Shown here: positions 1-8,517 of the stretch, in pieces | Numbering within the stretch: position 1 is the first letter of the stretch | Layout of the letters: each line of letters begins with the position of its first letter | Assembly: GCF_004114615.1 (NCBI RefSeq) | Contig: NZ_CP035300.1 | Span: forward strand, 2,170,001 to 2,234,000 | Direction of reading: 5' to 3' | Source: Dyella sp. M7H15-1 | GTDB taxonomy: Bacteria; Pseudomonadota; Gammaproteobacteria; Xanthomonadales; Rhodanobacteraceae | Length of the DNA stretch: 64,000 nt | Notes under the pieces: generated by a model | The model's database searches: none | The model's input: the letters and a program-made list of their open reading frames with translations, nothing else | Told to the model about the DNA's origin: nothing | Translations under genes and position numbers: made by a program

Positions 1-497
1 GTCTGGAACACGGCTTCATAGGTCAGCGTGCCGGAGCGCGACACGATGCCGACCTTGCCCGGCTTGTGGATGTGACCGGGCATGATGCCGATCTTGCATT
101 CGCCCGGGGTGATGATGCCGGGGCAGTTCGGGCCGATCAGCACGGTTTCCGGATGCTGCGCCAGCACGTTCTTCACGCGCAGCATGTCGAGCACCGGGAT
201 GCCTTCGGTGATGGTGACGATCACGCGCACGCCCGCGTCGATCGCTTCGAGGATCGAATCGGCAGCGAACGGCGGCGGCACGAAGATCACCGATGCGTCG
301 GCGCCGGTGCCTTCGACGGCTTCGGCCACGCTGTTGAAGACCGGCAGACCGATATGCTCGGTGCCGCCCTTGCCCGGGGTGACGCCACCGACCACCTTGG
401 TGCCGTAGTCGATCGCCTGTTCGGCGTGGAAGGTGCCCTGCTGGCCGGTGAAGCCCTGCACGATCACCTTGGTGTTCTTGTTGACCAAAACGCTCAT
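1..497 (-). CDS. sucD: Succinyl-CoA synthetase alpha subunit (partial)
   Basis: The alpha subunit of succinyl-CoA synthetase carries the phosphohistidine and the CoA-binding domain; with SucC it interconverts succinyl-CoA and succinate with ADP/GDP phosphorylation in the TCA cycle. The window holds only the first 165 residues; the C-terminal half, including the active-site histidine, lies beyond base 1. The translation opens [20 protein letters not shown], the usual SucD start with the CoA-binding Rossmann motif, followed by GGVTPGKGG and the IGPNCPGII signature near residue 125. The ATG at 497 is 14 bases downstream of the sucC stop, so the pair is one operon transcribed leftward. Identity is secure from the motifs and from its partner. 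Confidence 0.97.
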   Translation of the reverse strand, partial: MSVLVNKNTKVIVQGFTGQQGTFHAEQAIDYGTKVVGGVTPGKGGTEHIGLPVFNSVAEAVEGTGADASVIFVPPPFAADSILEAIDAGVRVIVTITEGIPVLDMLRVKNVLAQHPETVLIGPNCPGIITPGECKIGIMPGHIHKPGKVGIVSRSGTLTYEAVFQ

Positions 498-511
498 GGT
501 TTACTCGCTCC

Positions 512-1672
512 TCACTTCGCGGCGGCCACGGCTTTCTTCGCCGCGTCGTTGAGATCGTCAGCCGGCGTAATGGCCAGGCCGGAGTTGGCCAGCAGCTCGC
601 GGCCCTTCTCGACGTTGGTGCCCTGCAGGCGCACCACCACCGGAATCTTCAGGCCCACTTCCTTCACTGCGGCGATGATGCCCTCGGCGATCATGTCGCA
701 GCGGACGATGCCGCCGAAGATGTTGACCAGGATGGCCTTCACCTTGTCGGAAGAGGTGATGAGCTTGAATGCCTCGGTCACGCGTTCCTTGGTGGCGCCG
801 CCGCCGACGTCGAGGAAGTTGGCCGGCTCGCCGCCCGCCAGCTTGATCACGTCCATGGTGGCCATGGCCAGGCCCGCGCCGTTGACCATGCAGCCGATGT
901 TGCCGTCCATGGTCACGTAGTTGAGGTTGTGCTGCACGGCCGCCGCTTCGGCGGCGTCTTCCTGGGTGAGGTCGCGCATCTTGGCCAGGTCCGCATGACG
1001 GAACTCGGCGTTGTCGTCGGAATTGACCTTGCCGTCGAGCGCGGCGAGGTTGCCGTCTTCGAGAATGGCGAGCGGGTTCAGCTCGACCAGCGACAGGTCT
1101 TTCTCGTTGAACAGCTTGTACAAGCCCAGCATGATCTTGGTGAGCTGGGTGACCTGCTTGGGGTTCAGGTCCATCGCGAAGCCGAGTTGGCGGCACTGGT
1201 ACGGCTGCAGACCTTCGACGAAATCCACCACGATGGTGTGGATATCATCCGGCGTTTCTTTGGCAACCTGCTCGATGTCCACGCCACCGTGTTTGGAGGC
1301 GATGAAGGTGACGGCCTTGCTGTCGCGGTCGACCAGGATCGACAGGTACAGCTCTTTAGCGATATTGGTGGCATCGGTCACCAGCACCAGATTCACCGGC
1401 AGCGCACGGCCAGCCGACTGGTAGGTTTCCATGTTTTTGCCCAGCATGCCCTTGGCGGCGGCATGGACATCGTCCAGGCTCTTGCAGAACTTGACGCCAC
1501 CGGCCTTGCCGCGGCCACCTGCGTGGATCTGGGCCTTGACCATCCATTGCGAACCGCCAAGGTGCTTGGCGGCGTCGACAGCGGCGTCGGGGGAGTTGGC
1601 GACTTTGCCCGGCGGCACGGCGATGCCGTAATGCGCGAACAGCTCTTTGGCCTGGTACTCGTGGAAATTCAT
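512..1672 (-). CDS. sucC: Succinyl-CoA synthetase beta subunit
   Basis: This 386-residue protein is the nucleotide-binding beta subunit of succinyl-CoA synthetase, close to the 388 residues usual for the family. It opens [20 protein letters not shown] and shows the ATP-grasp fold, including [19 protein letters not shown] (around residues 43-61), the ELNPLAI stretch near 197, and the C-terminal ligase part with [13 protein letters not shown] and [10 protein letters not shown]. It is the first gene of the sucCD operon. Upstream lies a non-coding stretch of more than 500 bases with a long inverted repeat before the divergently oriented pilS. In Xylella and Xanthomonas sucCD also sits beside pilSR, which supports assignment to Xanthomonadales. 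Confidence 0.98.
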   Translation of the reverse strand: MNFHEYQAKELFAHYGIAVPPGKVANSPDAAVDAAKHLGGSQWMVKAQIHAGGRGKAGGVKFCKSLDDVHAAAKGMLGKNMETYQSAGRALPVNLVLVTDATNIAKELYLSILVDRDSKAVTFIASKHGGVDIEQVAKETPDDIHTIVVDFVEGLQPYQCRQLGFAMDLNPKQVTQLTKIMLGLYKLFNEKDLSLVELNPLAILEDGNLAALDGKVNSDDNAEFRHADLAKMRDLTQEDAAEAAAVQHNLNYVTMDGNIGCMVNGAGLAMATMDVIKLAGGEPANFLDVGGGATKERVTEAFKLITSSDKVKAILVNIFGGIVRCDMIAEGIIAAVKEVGLKIPVVVRLQGTNVEKGRELLANSGLAITPADDLNDAAKKAVAAAK

Positions 1673-1788
1673 TCGATACCTCGAGTGAATGGGGAAGAAT
1701 CGAGCCTATACGGTAGCCACAGCACAGGCTTGGGAGGGCGGACGGCGGTGAAACGGCACTGCCGGCGTGCAGTGCGCTGAAGCCATGG

Positions 1789-1954
1789 GGGATGCTCTGA
1801 TCAATTTTTTGTGGGTGCCACCGCTGCTGTCCGATTGCAGACCACAGGACCATCGGCGAAGGCAGGCTGGCTGGCTGGCTGTCGAGACGATAGTCCGAAG
1901 GCATGCAGTCGGACAGCAGCGGTGGCACCCACAAAAAATTGATCAGAGCATCCC
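1789..1954. repeat. Long inverted repeat (hairpin element), sucC-pilS spacer
   Basis: Two arms of about 51 bases, 1789-1839 and 1904-1954, are reverse complements with essentially one mismatch (GATTGC versus GACTGC) and enclose a loop of about 64 bases containing short CTGG-type repeats. The arms share the core GGGTGCCACCGCTGCTGTC. This would form a very stable hairpin in RNA or single-stranded DNA. It fits a palindromic MITE or a bidirectional transcription barrier between the divergent sucC and pilS genes; it lacks the U-tract of a simple terminator. I see no coding potential in it. Confidence 0.85.
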
Positions 1955-2027
1955 TCGCATGGCGAAAACCGCGCAATACGGCTAGGTATTTTCGCGGAAG
2001 CAGCCTTCGATGGAAAGGGGCGGATCA

Positions 2028-2185
2028 TGAGATTTACTTCCTCTCCCCTTGAGAAGAGGATTGAGGTGAGGAGGCAATCTTGCGAAAGTGGTGCATCGAA
2101 GTTCGCTTCGATGTTGTTCTGTTGCAAGATTGTCCCCTCACCCCAACCCTCTCCCCAAAGGGGAGAGGGGCAACCAACCTCTCTC
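2028..2185. repeat. CCCTCTCCCC-type palindromic repeats upstream of pilS
   Basis: Around 2142-2180 the motif CTCACCCCAACCCTCTCCCC faces AAAGGGGAGAGGGGC, forming a short hairpin; a degenerate relative (CTCTCCCCTTGAGAAGAGGA) sits at about 2041-2060, and GAAGTTCGCTTC near 2098-2109 is another small palindrome. The same motif recurs at 54.7-55.0 kb and 57.7 kb. It is an intergenic REP-like sequence. An open frame runs through it into pilS, but this is not convincing coding sequence. Confidence 0.65.
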
Positions 2186-2218
2186 CCGCGAGTGTCCAAA
2201 CCCGTGTCCAGCCGCGCG

Positions 2219-3823
2219 ATGTCCGACTCGCCCAACAGCACGACGACCCACCACGAACTGTTGTTTCTGAATTATTTCAGGCTGGCCCAGGCACTGGTCT
2301 ATATCGGGCTGGCCTTCACTCCGACCAGCGTGGGTTGGCCTCATCAAGTCAATAGCGGCATGGCCCACGTCATCGCTGCGACCTACCTGATGTTCGCACT
2401 GGTCGTCGTCTCGATCACCCACCGAAACCGCACACTGGGCTGGCCGGGAATCCTGGGCACCTTGCTGGTGGATATCGTCGCCGCCGTGCTGGCGATTGCC
2501 GCCATGAACGACGCCCACATCGGCATCGCCATGATGCTGGCTGTCAATCTGGCCGCTGGCGCCCTATTGCTGCCCTTGCGCCTGGCGTTGTTTCTTGCGG
2601 CGCTCGCCACGCTGGGGGTCTTGGGCCGCACACTTTTTTCCCTGCCTCATCTGGCCTTAGCCGATGATCGGGACCTTCTCGAATCCAGCCTGTTCGGCAT
2701 GGCCTATTTCGCGATCGTCGTACTCTGCAACGTATTGGGTCGCCAATTGCGCGCCAGCGAAGCGTTGGCCGAGCAACGTAGCATCGACCTGGTCAATCTC
2801 TCGCAGGTCAACGAGCTGATCATCCGGCGCATGAAAACCGGCGTGATGCTGGTGGACGATGCCAATCGCATCCATCAGATCAACGAATCGGCGTGGATGT
2901 TGCTGGGCAACCCTTCGTCCGACCAGCGCGATCTCGGACGCGTGGCGCCCGAACTGTCGCGTCGTCTATATCACTGGATGACCTCCGGCAAGCTGGACGA
3001 AACCGCTACGCAACTGGCCGACGGCATGCCGGAAGTGATTCCGCGCTTCAGCCGCCTTGCGCCGAATGACGATTCGCTGGTGCTGATCTTTCTCGACGAT
3101 ACGTCGCTGGTGTCGCGTCGCGCGGAAGAACTGACGCTCAGTTCGCTGGGCCGGCTTTCGGCCTCGATCGCGCACGAAATCCGCAATCCGCTGGCCGCCA
3201 TCCGCTACTCCGCGCAGTTGCTGGCCGAATCGGAAGAGATGAATCCCACCGACCTGCGCATGGTCGAGATCATTAACAACCACTGCCGCCGCCTCAACGA
3301 AATCATCGAGAACATCCTGCAATTGTCGCGACGCGAACGTTCGCGCCCGGAAACCTTGAATCTTGGCGACTGGGCGCACGGTTTTGTCGACGAATACAAA
3401 CAAGGCAATGATCTGGGCGGCGATTCACTGCGCGTGATCGACAACAGCGCCGCGCCCGTGGCTGCCGTGGCCGACCCGCAGCAATTGCAGCAAGTCGTCT
3501 GGAACCTCGTGCAAAATGCGCTGCGCTACGGACGCATGCCTGGCGAACCGGCGCGCGTGATGGTGGTAATACGGCATGGCGAACATGGCGTGCCGATTCT
3601 GGAAGTGATCGATCGCGGCCCCGGCATTGCGCCGAAAGTGGCGGCACAAATCTTCGAACCCTTCTACACCACCCACGAATACGGCACTGGGCTTGGGCTT
3701 TATCTCGCCCGGCAGATGGCAGAGGCAAATCAGGCGGCGCTGGAATATGTGCGCGTGGCGGGTGGGGGGAGTTGCTTCAGGCTGGTGTTGACGCCGCCGG
3801 TGAGGATTGAGGCGGCTGGCTGA
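2219..3823 (+). CDS. pilS: Sensor histidine kinase PilS (type IV pilus two-component system)
   Basis: PilS is the membrane kinase that phosphorylates PilR and so controls type IV pilin transcription with sigma-54. The chosen ATG (MSDSPNSTTTHHELLFLNYF) gives 534 residues; the frame is open further upstream, but that part is REP-like sequence. About six hydrophobic segments fill residues 20-190. A PAS-like linker follows (MKTGVMLVDDANRIHQINE), then the dimerisation/phosphoacceptor box LSASIAHEIRNPLAAIRYSA with the phospho-histidine, the N box QVVWNLVQNALRYGR, and G boxes DRGPGIAP and GTGLGLYLAR. The six-membrane-segment N-terminus and the nearby pilR make this PilS rather than NtrB. Oddly, pilR does not follow directly: a 3-kb sugar phosphorylase gene starts 12 bases after the stop. 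Confidence 0.9.
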   Translation: MSDSPNSTTTHHELLFLNYFRLAQALVYIGLAFTPTSVGWPHQVNSGMAHVIAATYLMFALVVVSITHRNRTLGWPGILGTLLVDIVAAVLAIAAMNDAHIGIAMMLAVNLAAGALLLPLRLALFLAALATLGVLGRTLFSLPHLALADDRDLLESSLFGMAYFAIVVLCNVLGRQLRASEALAEQRSIDLVNLSQVNELIIRRMKTGVMLVDDANRIHQINESAWMLLGNPSSDQRDLGRVAPELSRRLYHWMTSGKLDETATQLADGMPEVIPRFSRLAPNDDSLVLIFLDDTSLVSRRAEELTLSSLGRLSASIAHEIRNPLAAIRYSAQLLAESEEMNPTDLRMVEIINNHCRRLNEIIENILQLSRRERSRPETLNLGDWAHGFVDEYKQGNDLGGDSLRVIDNSAAPVAAVADPQQLQQVVWNLVQNALRYGRMPGEPARVMVVIRHGEHGVPILEVIDRGPGIAPKVAAQIFEPFYTTHEYGTGLGLYLARQMAEANQAALEYVRVAGGGSCFRLVLTPPVRIEAAG

Positions 3824-3835
3824 TGGCAAGTTCAG

Positions 3836-6800
3836 ATGAAGAAGATCAAGCAGAAGATGCCAAGGAGTGAAGGCGTGCCAAGTCACGATGCGCCAGCCAT
3901 CGCCATGGACCCGGCACACCAAGGATCCACCGATCCGTGGCGCCTGATGCACACGCATCGCCCCATGGTCATCGAACAACCCACGCTGGAAAGCCTGTTT
4001 GCCCTGGCCAACGGCATGCTAGGCGTGCGCGGTGGCCTGGAAGAACAGTTCAGTCCAACCCAGGGCAGCTTTCTGACCAGCGTGTGGGAGCGCACTCCGA
4101 TCGAGTACCACGAGCGCTTTCCTGGCTTCGCCCGCACCAGCGATACGCGCATCCCGGTGCCGGATGGCACGCGTATCGGGCTGCGGCTTGGCGAATCCCC
4201 GGTCGACCTCGACGAAGGCGAATGGCTGGACTTTGAACAGACGCTGGACCTGCGCGCCGGCTGCCTGCAACGCAGGCTGCAGTGGCGCTCCCCCACAGGT
4301 GTCACCCTGCGGATCAACGCGGAACGGATCGTTCCCCTGCACACACCCCATCTGCTCTGTATCCGTTACCGCGTCACCTCTATCGACTACAGCGGTCCGA
4401 TCGCCCTCGAATCGGCGCTGATAGCGAACAGCAAAGCTACCGAGCAAGGCGATGATCCGCGCATGGGCGCACACGTTGCCGGCGGCTTGAGTATGACCAT
4501 CGCCGATGCGGACCACACCCTTGCGTCGATCTGCCAGCGCACCCAAAACAGCCACATCCGGCTCGCCAGCGGCCAGCGCCATCGCATCCCCGAGTCGGGC
4601 CTCGGCTTTGCCCGCGCCATCATCGAAGACATACAAGGCGTGCAGCAGCATTACGCTGCCGAACTGCGCCCTGGCAGCAGCGTGGTACTGGAAAAATATG
4701 TCGCTTATGCCTGGAACCATCCTGAAGGCGGCGACACGCAAGCATCCTTGCTCGATAGCATGGCGATCACCCTGGAGAACGCGCTAAAGCAGGATTTCGA
4801 TGCGCACCTCGCCGATCAAGCCAACGCCTGCGCTGTGTTCTGGCAAGAAGCTGATCTGCATATCGACGGCGACGCTGCCGTCGAGCAGGCCCTGCGTTTC
4901 AACCTGTTCCACATCCTGCAATCCACCGGGCGTGACGGTAGCGGCAGCGCGGCGGCGAAAGGCCTCACCGGCGAAGGCTACGAAGGCCATTATTTCTGGG
5001 ACGCCGAAGCCTTCATCCTGCCCGCACTGGCGTTGACCTCGCCGGAACAAGCACGCAGCATGCTCGATTATCGCGTGCACACGCTGGATCGAGCACGTAA
5101 CCACGCACGCGAAATGAATCACCCGATTGGCGCGCTTTACGCGTGGCGCACCATCAGCGGCAACGAATGCTCGGCCTACTTCCCCTCGGGCTCCGCGCAA
5201 TATCACATCAACGCCGCCATTGCCTTTGCGATACAACTATACGTGGATGCCACCGGCGACGTGGATTTTCTCGCACAAGGCGGCGCGGAAGTGCTGTTCG
5301 AAACCGCACGCCTGTGGTTGCACGCCGGCAGCTACAACCCGCGTCGCCATAACGCGTTCTGCATCTGCCAGGTCACCGGCCCAGACGAATACACCGCGCT
5401 GGTCGACAACAATTACTACACTAACCATATGGCGCAGCAACACCTGCGCCATGCCGCCGCGGCGGCATCGCAACTGGCGAAAGAGCGTCCACACGATTAC
5501 GCCCGCATCATCACGGCGATCGATCTTTCGCAGAAAGAAATCGCCGATTGGCTGGCCGCCGCCGACGCCATGTACCTGCCCGTGGATGCGGAATTGAACA
5601 TTTTTCCGCAGGACGACGGCTTCCTCAACAAACCGCGCCTGCCCATCGCCGATCACGGCGAACGCGAACATCGCCCGCTATTGCTGCAGATGCACCCGTT
5701 GACGATCTACCGCCACCAAATATGCAAGCAGGCCGATGTACTGCAAGCCTTCGTGCTGGCCGGCCACGCGATCGACAAGGCCACCAAGCGACGTAACTTC
5801 GATTACTACGAAGGCGTCACCGTGCACGACTCCACCCTGTCGGCCTCCACCTTCAGCATCGTCGCCGCGGAAGTGGGCTACGCCGACAAGGCTTATCGCT
5901 ACTTCCTCGATACCTTGCGGGTGGATCTCGACAACCTGCATGGCAATACCTCGCATGGCCTGCACATGGCGGCGATGGCCGGTAGCTGGTTGGCGGTAGT
6001 GTGGGGCTTCGGTGGCATGCGTCCGGTCAATGGGCGTCCGGCTTTCGCACCGATGCTGCCTGCAGCATGGCGCAGCTATCGATTCGGCTTGTGCTGGCGG
6101 GGGCAGCACATTCGTGTAGTGGTGGATGCTGGCGGTGTCACGTACACACTTACGCAAGGCAGCCGTGTGGAAATCCTGCACTGCAACGTACCGTTTACCT
6201 TGAACGCCGGACACCCCCTTCACATGCCGCGGACGTCCATTTCGTCCAACCGCAAGCTAAAGGGCGTCATCTTCGACCTGGATGGTGTCATTGCCGATAC
6301 CGCGATAATCCACCACGCCGCGTGGAAAAAACTTGCCGCGGAAATCGGCATTCCGTTCGACGATGCCGTTGGCGAACGATTGAAGGGTGTCGATCGCCGC
6401 GCTTCGCTGGATATCCTGCTTGAAAAAGCTTCACGACCCTACTCCGAAGGGGAAAAAGAAGCGCTGGCGACGCGCAAGAACGCGTATTACCGACAGCAGA
6501 TCGAACGCTTCGGCCCTCACAACCTGTTGCCTGGCGCGCGCGCCGCGATCGAATCCGTGCGCCGCGCCGGCTTGAAAATCGCACTGGCGTCGGCCAGCCG
6601 CAATGCACCGCTTTTGCTGGAAAAACTCGGCATCGCCGATTTGTTCGACTATGTGGTCGACGCCCATCACATCCACCGTGCAAAACCCGATCCTGAGATT
6701 TTTCTGACCGCCGCACGTGGCCTCGGTCTGGCACCGAGCGAATGCCTCGGCGTGGAAGATGCCGCAGCGGGGATTGCCAGCATTCACTCTGCGGGAATGA

Positions 6801-6901
6801 CCGCGGTGGGCATTGGCCATCCGCAAGCCTTGGCTGACGCAGACATGCTTTTGCCGGACGTCGCCGCATTCGACATCCGCCGATTGACCGCGACATCATG
6901 A
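3836..6901 (+). CDS. GH65 disaccharide phosphorylase fused to beta-phosphoglucomutase
   Basis: This 1021-residue protein carries two consecutive enzymes. Residues about 30-790 are a glycoside hydrolase family 65 phosphorylase, recognised by ESLFALANGMLGVRGGLEEQ near the start, the GHYFWDAEAFILPAL block, and VTGPDEYTALVDNNYYTN, whose Glu is the general acid of the family. Such enzymes split maltose, trehalose, kojibiose or similar alpha-glucosides with phosphate to beta-glucose 1-phosphate and glucose. Residues about 805-1015 are a HAD-superfamily beta-phosphoglucomutase (GVIFDLDGVIADTA with the nucleophilic Asp, and LGVEDAAAGIASIHSAGM), which would turn beta-glucose 1-phosphate into glucose 6-phosphate. 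The fusion therefore couples two successive steps. No signal peptide is seen, so it should be cytoplasmic. The substrate cannot be told from sequence alone. It lies 12 bases after pilS and before pilR, an unexpected place for a sugar gene. Confidence 0.88.
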   Translation: MKKIKQKMPRSEGVPSHDAPAIAMDPAHQGSTDPWRLMHTHRPMVIEQPTLESLFALANGMLGVRGGLEEQFSPTQGSFLTSVWERTPIEYHERFPGFARTSDTRIPVPDGTRIGLRLGESPVDLDEGEWLDFEQTLDLRAGCLQRRLQWRSPTGVTLRINAERIVPLHTPHLLCIRYRVTSIDYSGPIALESALIANSKATEQGDDPRMGAHVAGGLSMTIADADHTLASICQRTQNSHIRLASGQRHRIPESGLGFARAIIEDIQGVQQHYAAELRPGSSVVLEKYVAYAWNHPEGGDTQASLLDSMAITLENALKQDFDAHLADQANACAVFWQEADLHIDGDAAVEQALRFNLFHILQSTGRDGSGSAAAKGLTGEGYEGHYFWDAEAFILPALALTSPEQARSMLDYRVHTLDRARNHAREMNHPIGALYAWRTISGNECSAYFPSGSAQYHINAAIAFAIQLYVDATGDVDFLAQGGAEVLFETARLWLHAGSYNPRRHNAFCICQVTGPDEYTALVDNNYYTNHMAQQHLRHAAAAASQLAKERPHDYARIITAIDLSQKEIADWLAAADAMYLPVDAELNIFPQDDGFLNKPRLPIADHGEREHRPLLLQMHPLTIYRHQICKQADVLQAFVLAGHAIDKATKRRNFDYYEGVTVHDSTLSASTFSIVAAEVGYADKAYRYFLDTLRVDLDNLHGNTSHGLHMAAMAGSWLAVVWGFGGMRPVNGRPAFAPMLPAAWRSYRFGLCWRGQHIRVVVDAGGVTYTLTQGSRVEILHCNVPFTLNAGHPLHMPRTSISSNRKLKGVIFDLDGVIADTAIIHHAAWKKLAAEIGIPFDDAVGERLKGVDRRASLDILLEKASRPYSEGEKEALATRKNAYYRQQIERFGPHNLLPGARAAIESVRRAGLKIALASASRNAPLLLEKLGIADLFDYVVDAHHIHRAKPDPEIFLTAARGLGLAPSECLGVEDAAAGIASIHSAGMTAVGIGHPQALADADMLLPDVAAFDIRRLTATS

Positions 6902-7048
6902 ACTGCCTGAGTCCAAGGATGCCTGCCGTGTGATCACTCGGTTTTTCCTACGTCATCCTGGGCATTGACACCACGTACACATACAGTGCTTTGCGACTTG
7001 CGAGTGTGGCGAGTATCCTGCACGTCAACCCACCCTCGCCTTCGAATC

Positions 7049-8485
7049 ATGAGCCAACAGACCGTACTGGTCATCGACGATGAACGCGACATCCGCGAAC
7101 TGTTGACTATCACGCTAGGCCGCATGGACCTGAAGGTCCATGCCGTCGGTACAGTGGCCGAGGCGCAAAGCGCCCTGGCCGAGCACCACTACGATCTGTG
7201 CTTTACCGATATGCGCCTTCCTGACGGCAGCGGCCAGGAAGTCATCGAGCTGATTGCCGCCGATTACGACGACACGCCGGTAGCGATGATCACCGCCTAC
7301 GGCAACGTCGACGCCGCGGTGACCGCATTGAAGGCCGGCGCCTTCGACTTCGTATCCAAGCCGGTCGACATCCAGATGTTGCGACGGCTGGTGCGCACAG
7401 CACTGAAACTCGCCGAGGAAAAGCGCACCGGCACCAGCCCCAGCAGCGTAGCCACTGGCTCCAGCTCCCGCCTGATCGGCGACTCGCCCATCATGCAACA
7501 GGTGCGCGGCACCATCGGCAAACTGGCACGCAACCAGGCCCCGGTGTACATCGCCGGCGAATCGGGCGTGGGCAAGGAACTGGTCGCACGACTGATCCAC
7601 GAGCAGGGACCGCGTGCCACGGGTCCGTTTGTGCCGGTCAACTGCGGCGCCATTCCTTCCGAGTTGATGGAAAGCGAATTCTTCGGCCACCACAAAGGCA
7701 GCTTCACCGGCGCCGTGGCCGACAAGGAGGGCCTGTTCCAGGCCGCCCACGGCGGCACACTATTCCTGGATGAAGTGGCCGAGCTGCCGCTGCATATGCA
7801 GGTGAAGCTGCTGCGCGCGATCCAGGAAAAGGCGGTGCGCCCGATCGGCGCCCGCGAGGAAATCGCCGTCGACGTGCGCATCCTGTCGGCCACGCACAAG
7901 AACCTTGCCTCGCTGGTCGACCAGGGACAGTTCCGCCAAGACTTGTTCTATCGCATCAACGTGATCGAGCTGCGCGTGCCGCCGCTGCGCGAGCGCCGTG
8001 GCGACGTACCGTTGCTGACTGACTTCGTGCTGCGCCAGTTGGCCATCAAAAGCAAGAGCGACACGCCGACCCGCCTGCTACCAGAAGCCCGCCAGGCACT
8101 GGAAGAATACGACTTCCCCGGTAATGTGCGCGAATTGGAAAACATCCTCGAACGCTCCGTGGCGATGTGCGATGGCGATCGCATCGATGCCAGCGACCTG
8201 ATGCTACCGCAACGTCCACCACGCCATGGCACGGAAGCACTTGCCGCCGCTGCCGCCAATGCCCATCACACACCGCCTGGCCACGCGCACACGCCCATCG
8301 CCGCATCACCGGCACAAACCTCATCCAGCGAGCTGGGATTGGACGACTACATCAGCAATCTTGAGCGCACCGCGATCATGAAAGCGTTGGAAGAGTCGCG
8401 CTACAACAAGACAGCAGCGGCACGGAAGCTGGGCATTACCTTCCGTGCATTGCGCTACAAGCTGAAGAAACTCGGGATCGATTGA
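7049..8485 (+). CDS. pilR: Sigma-54-dependent response regulator PilR
   Basis: PilR is the NtrC-family activator of type IV pilin genes. The start at 7049 (MSQQTVLVIDDERDIRELLT) gives 478 residues. Domains in order: receiver (acidic pair DDE, phosphoacceptor Asp in CFTDMRLPDG, Lys in DFVSKPVD), AAA+ ATPase (Walker A GESGVGKE, sigma-54 contact loop GSFTGA, Walker B GGTLFLDEVAEL), and a C-terminal Fis-type helix-turn-helix (NKTAAARKLGITFRALRYKL). A His/Pro/Ala-rich linker separates the ATPase from the DNA-binding domain. The 147-base spacer after the phosphorylase gene could hold its own promoter. pilBCD, which often follow in xanthomonads, are not next; instead convergent two-component genes follow. 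Confidence 0.92.
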   Translation: MSQQTVLVIDDERDIRELLTITLGRMDLKVHAVGTVAEAQSALAEHHYDLCFTDMRLPDGSGQEVIELIAADYDDTPVAMITAYGNVDAAVTALKAGAFDFVSKPVDIQMLRRLVRTALKLAEEKRTGTSPSSVATGSSSRLIGDSPIMQQVRGTIGKLARNQAPVYIAGESGVGKELVARLIHEQGPRATGPFVPVNCGAIPSELMESEFFGHHKGSFTGAVADKEGLFQAAHGGTLFLDEVAELPLHMQVKLLRAIQEKAVRPIGAREEIAVDVRILSATHKNLASLVDQGQFRQDLFYRINVIELRVPPLRERRGDVPLLTDFVLRQLAIKSKSDTPTRLLPEARQALEEYDFPGNVRELENILERSVAMCDGDRIDASDLMLPQRPPRHGTEALAAAAANAHHTPPGHAHTPIAASPAQTSSSELGLDDYISNLERTAIMKALEESRYNKTAAARKLGITFRALRYKLKKLGID

Positions 8486-8517
8486 GAGACTCATCGGCGA
8501 AAAGCACCCCATTGATC

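Noticed and set aside
2027-2218. N-terminal extension of PilS by 64 residues
   Set aside because: The extension is made of REP-like palindromes and is not like a PilS N-terminus; the internal ATG at 2219 begins the recognisable protein.
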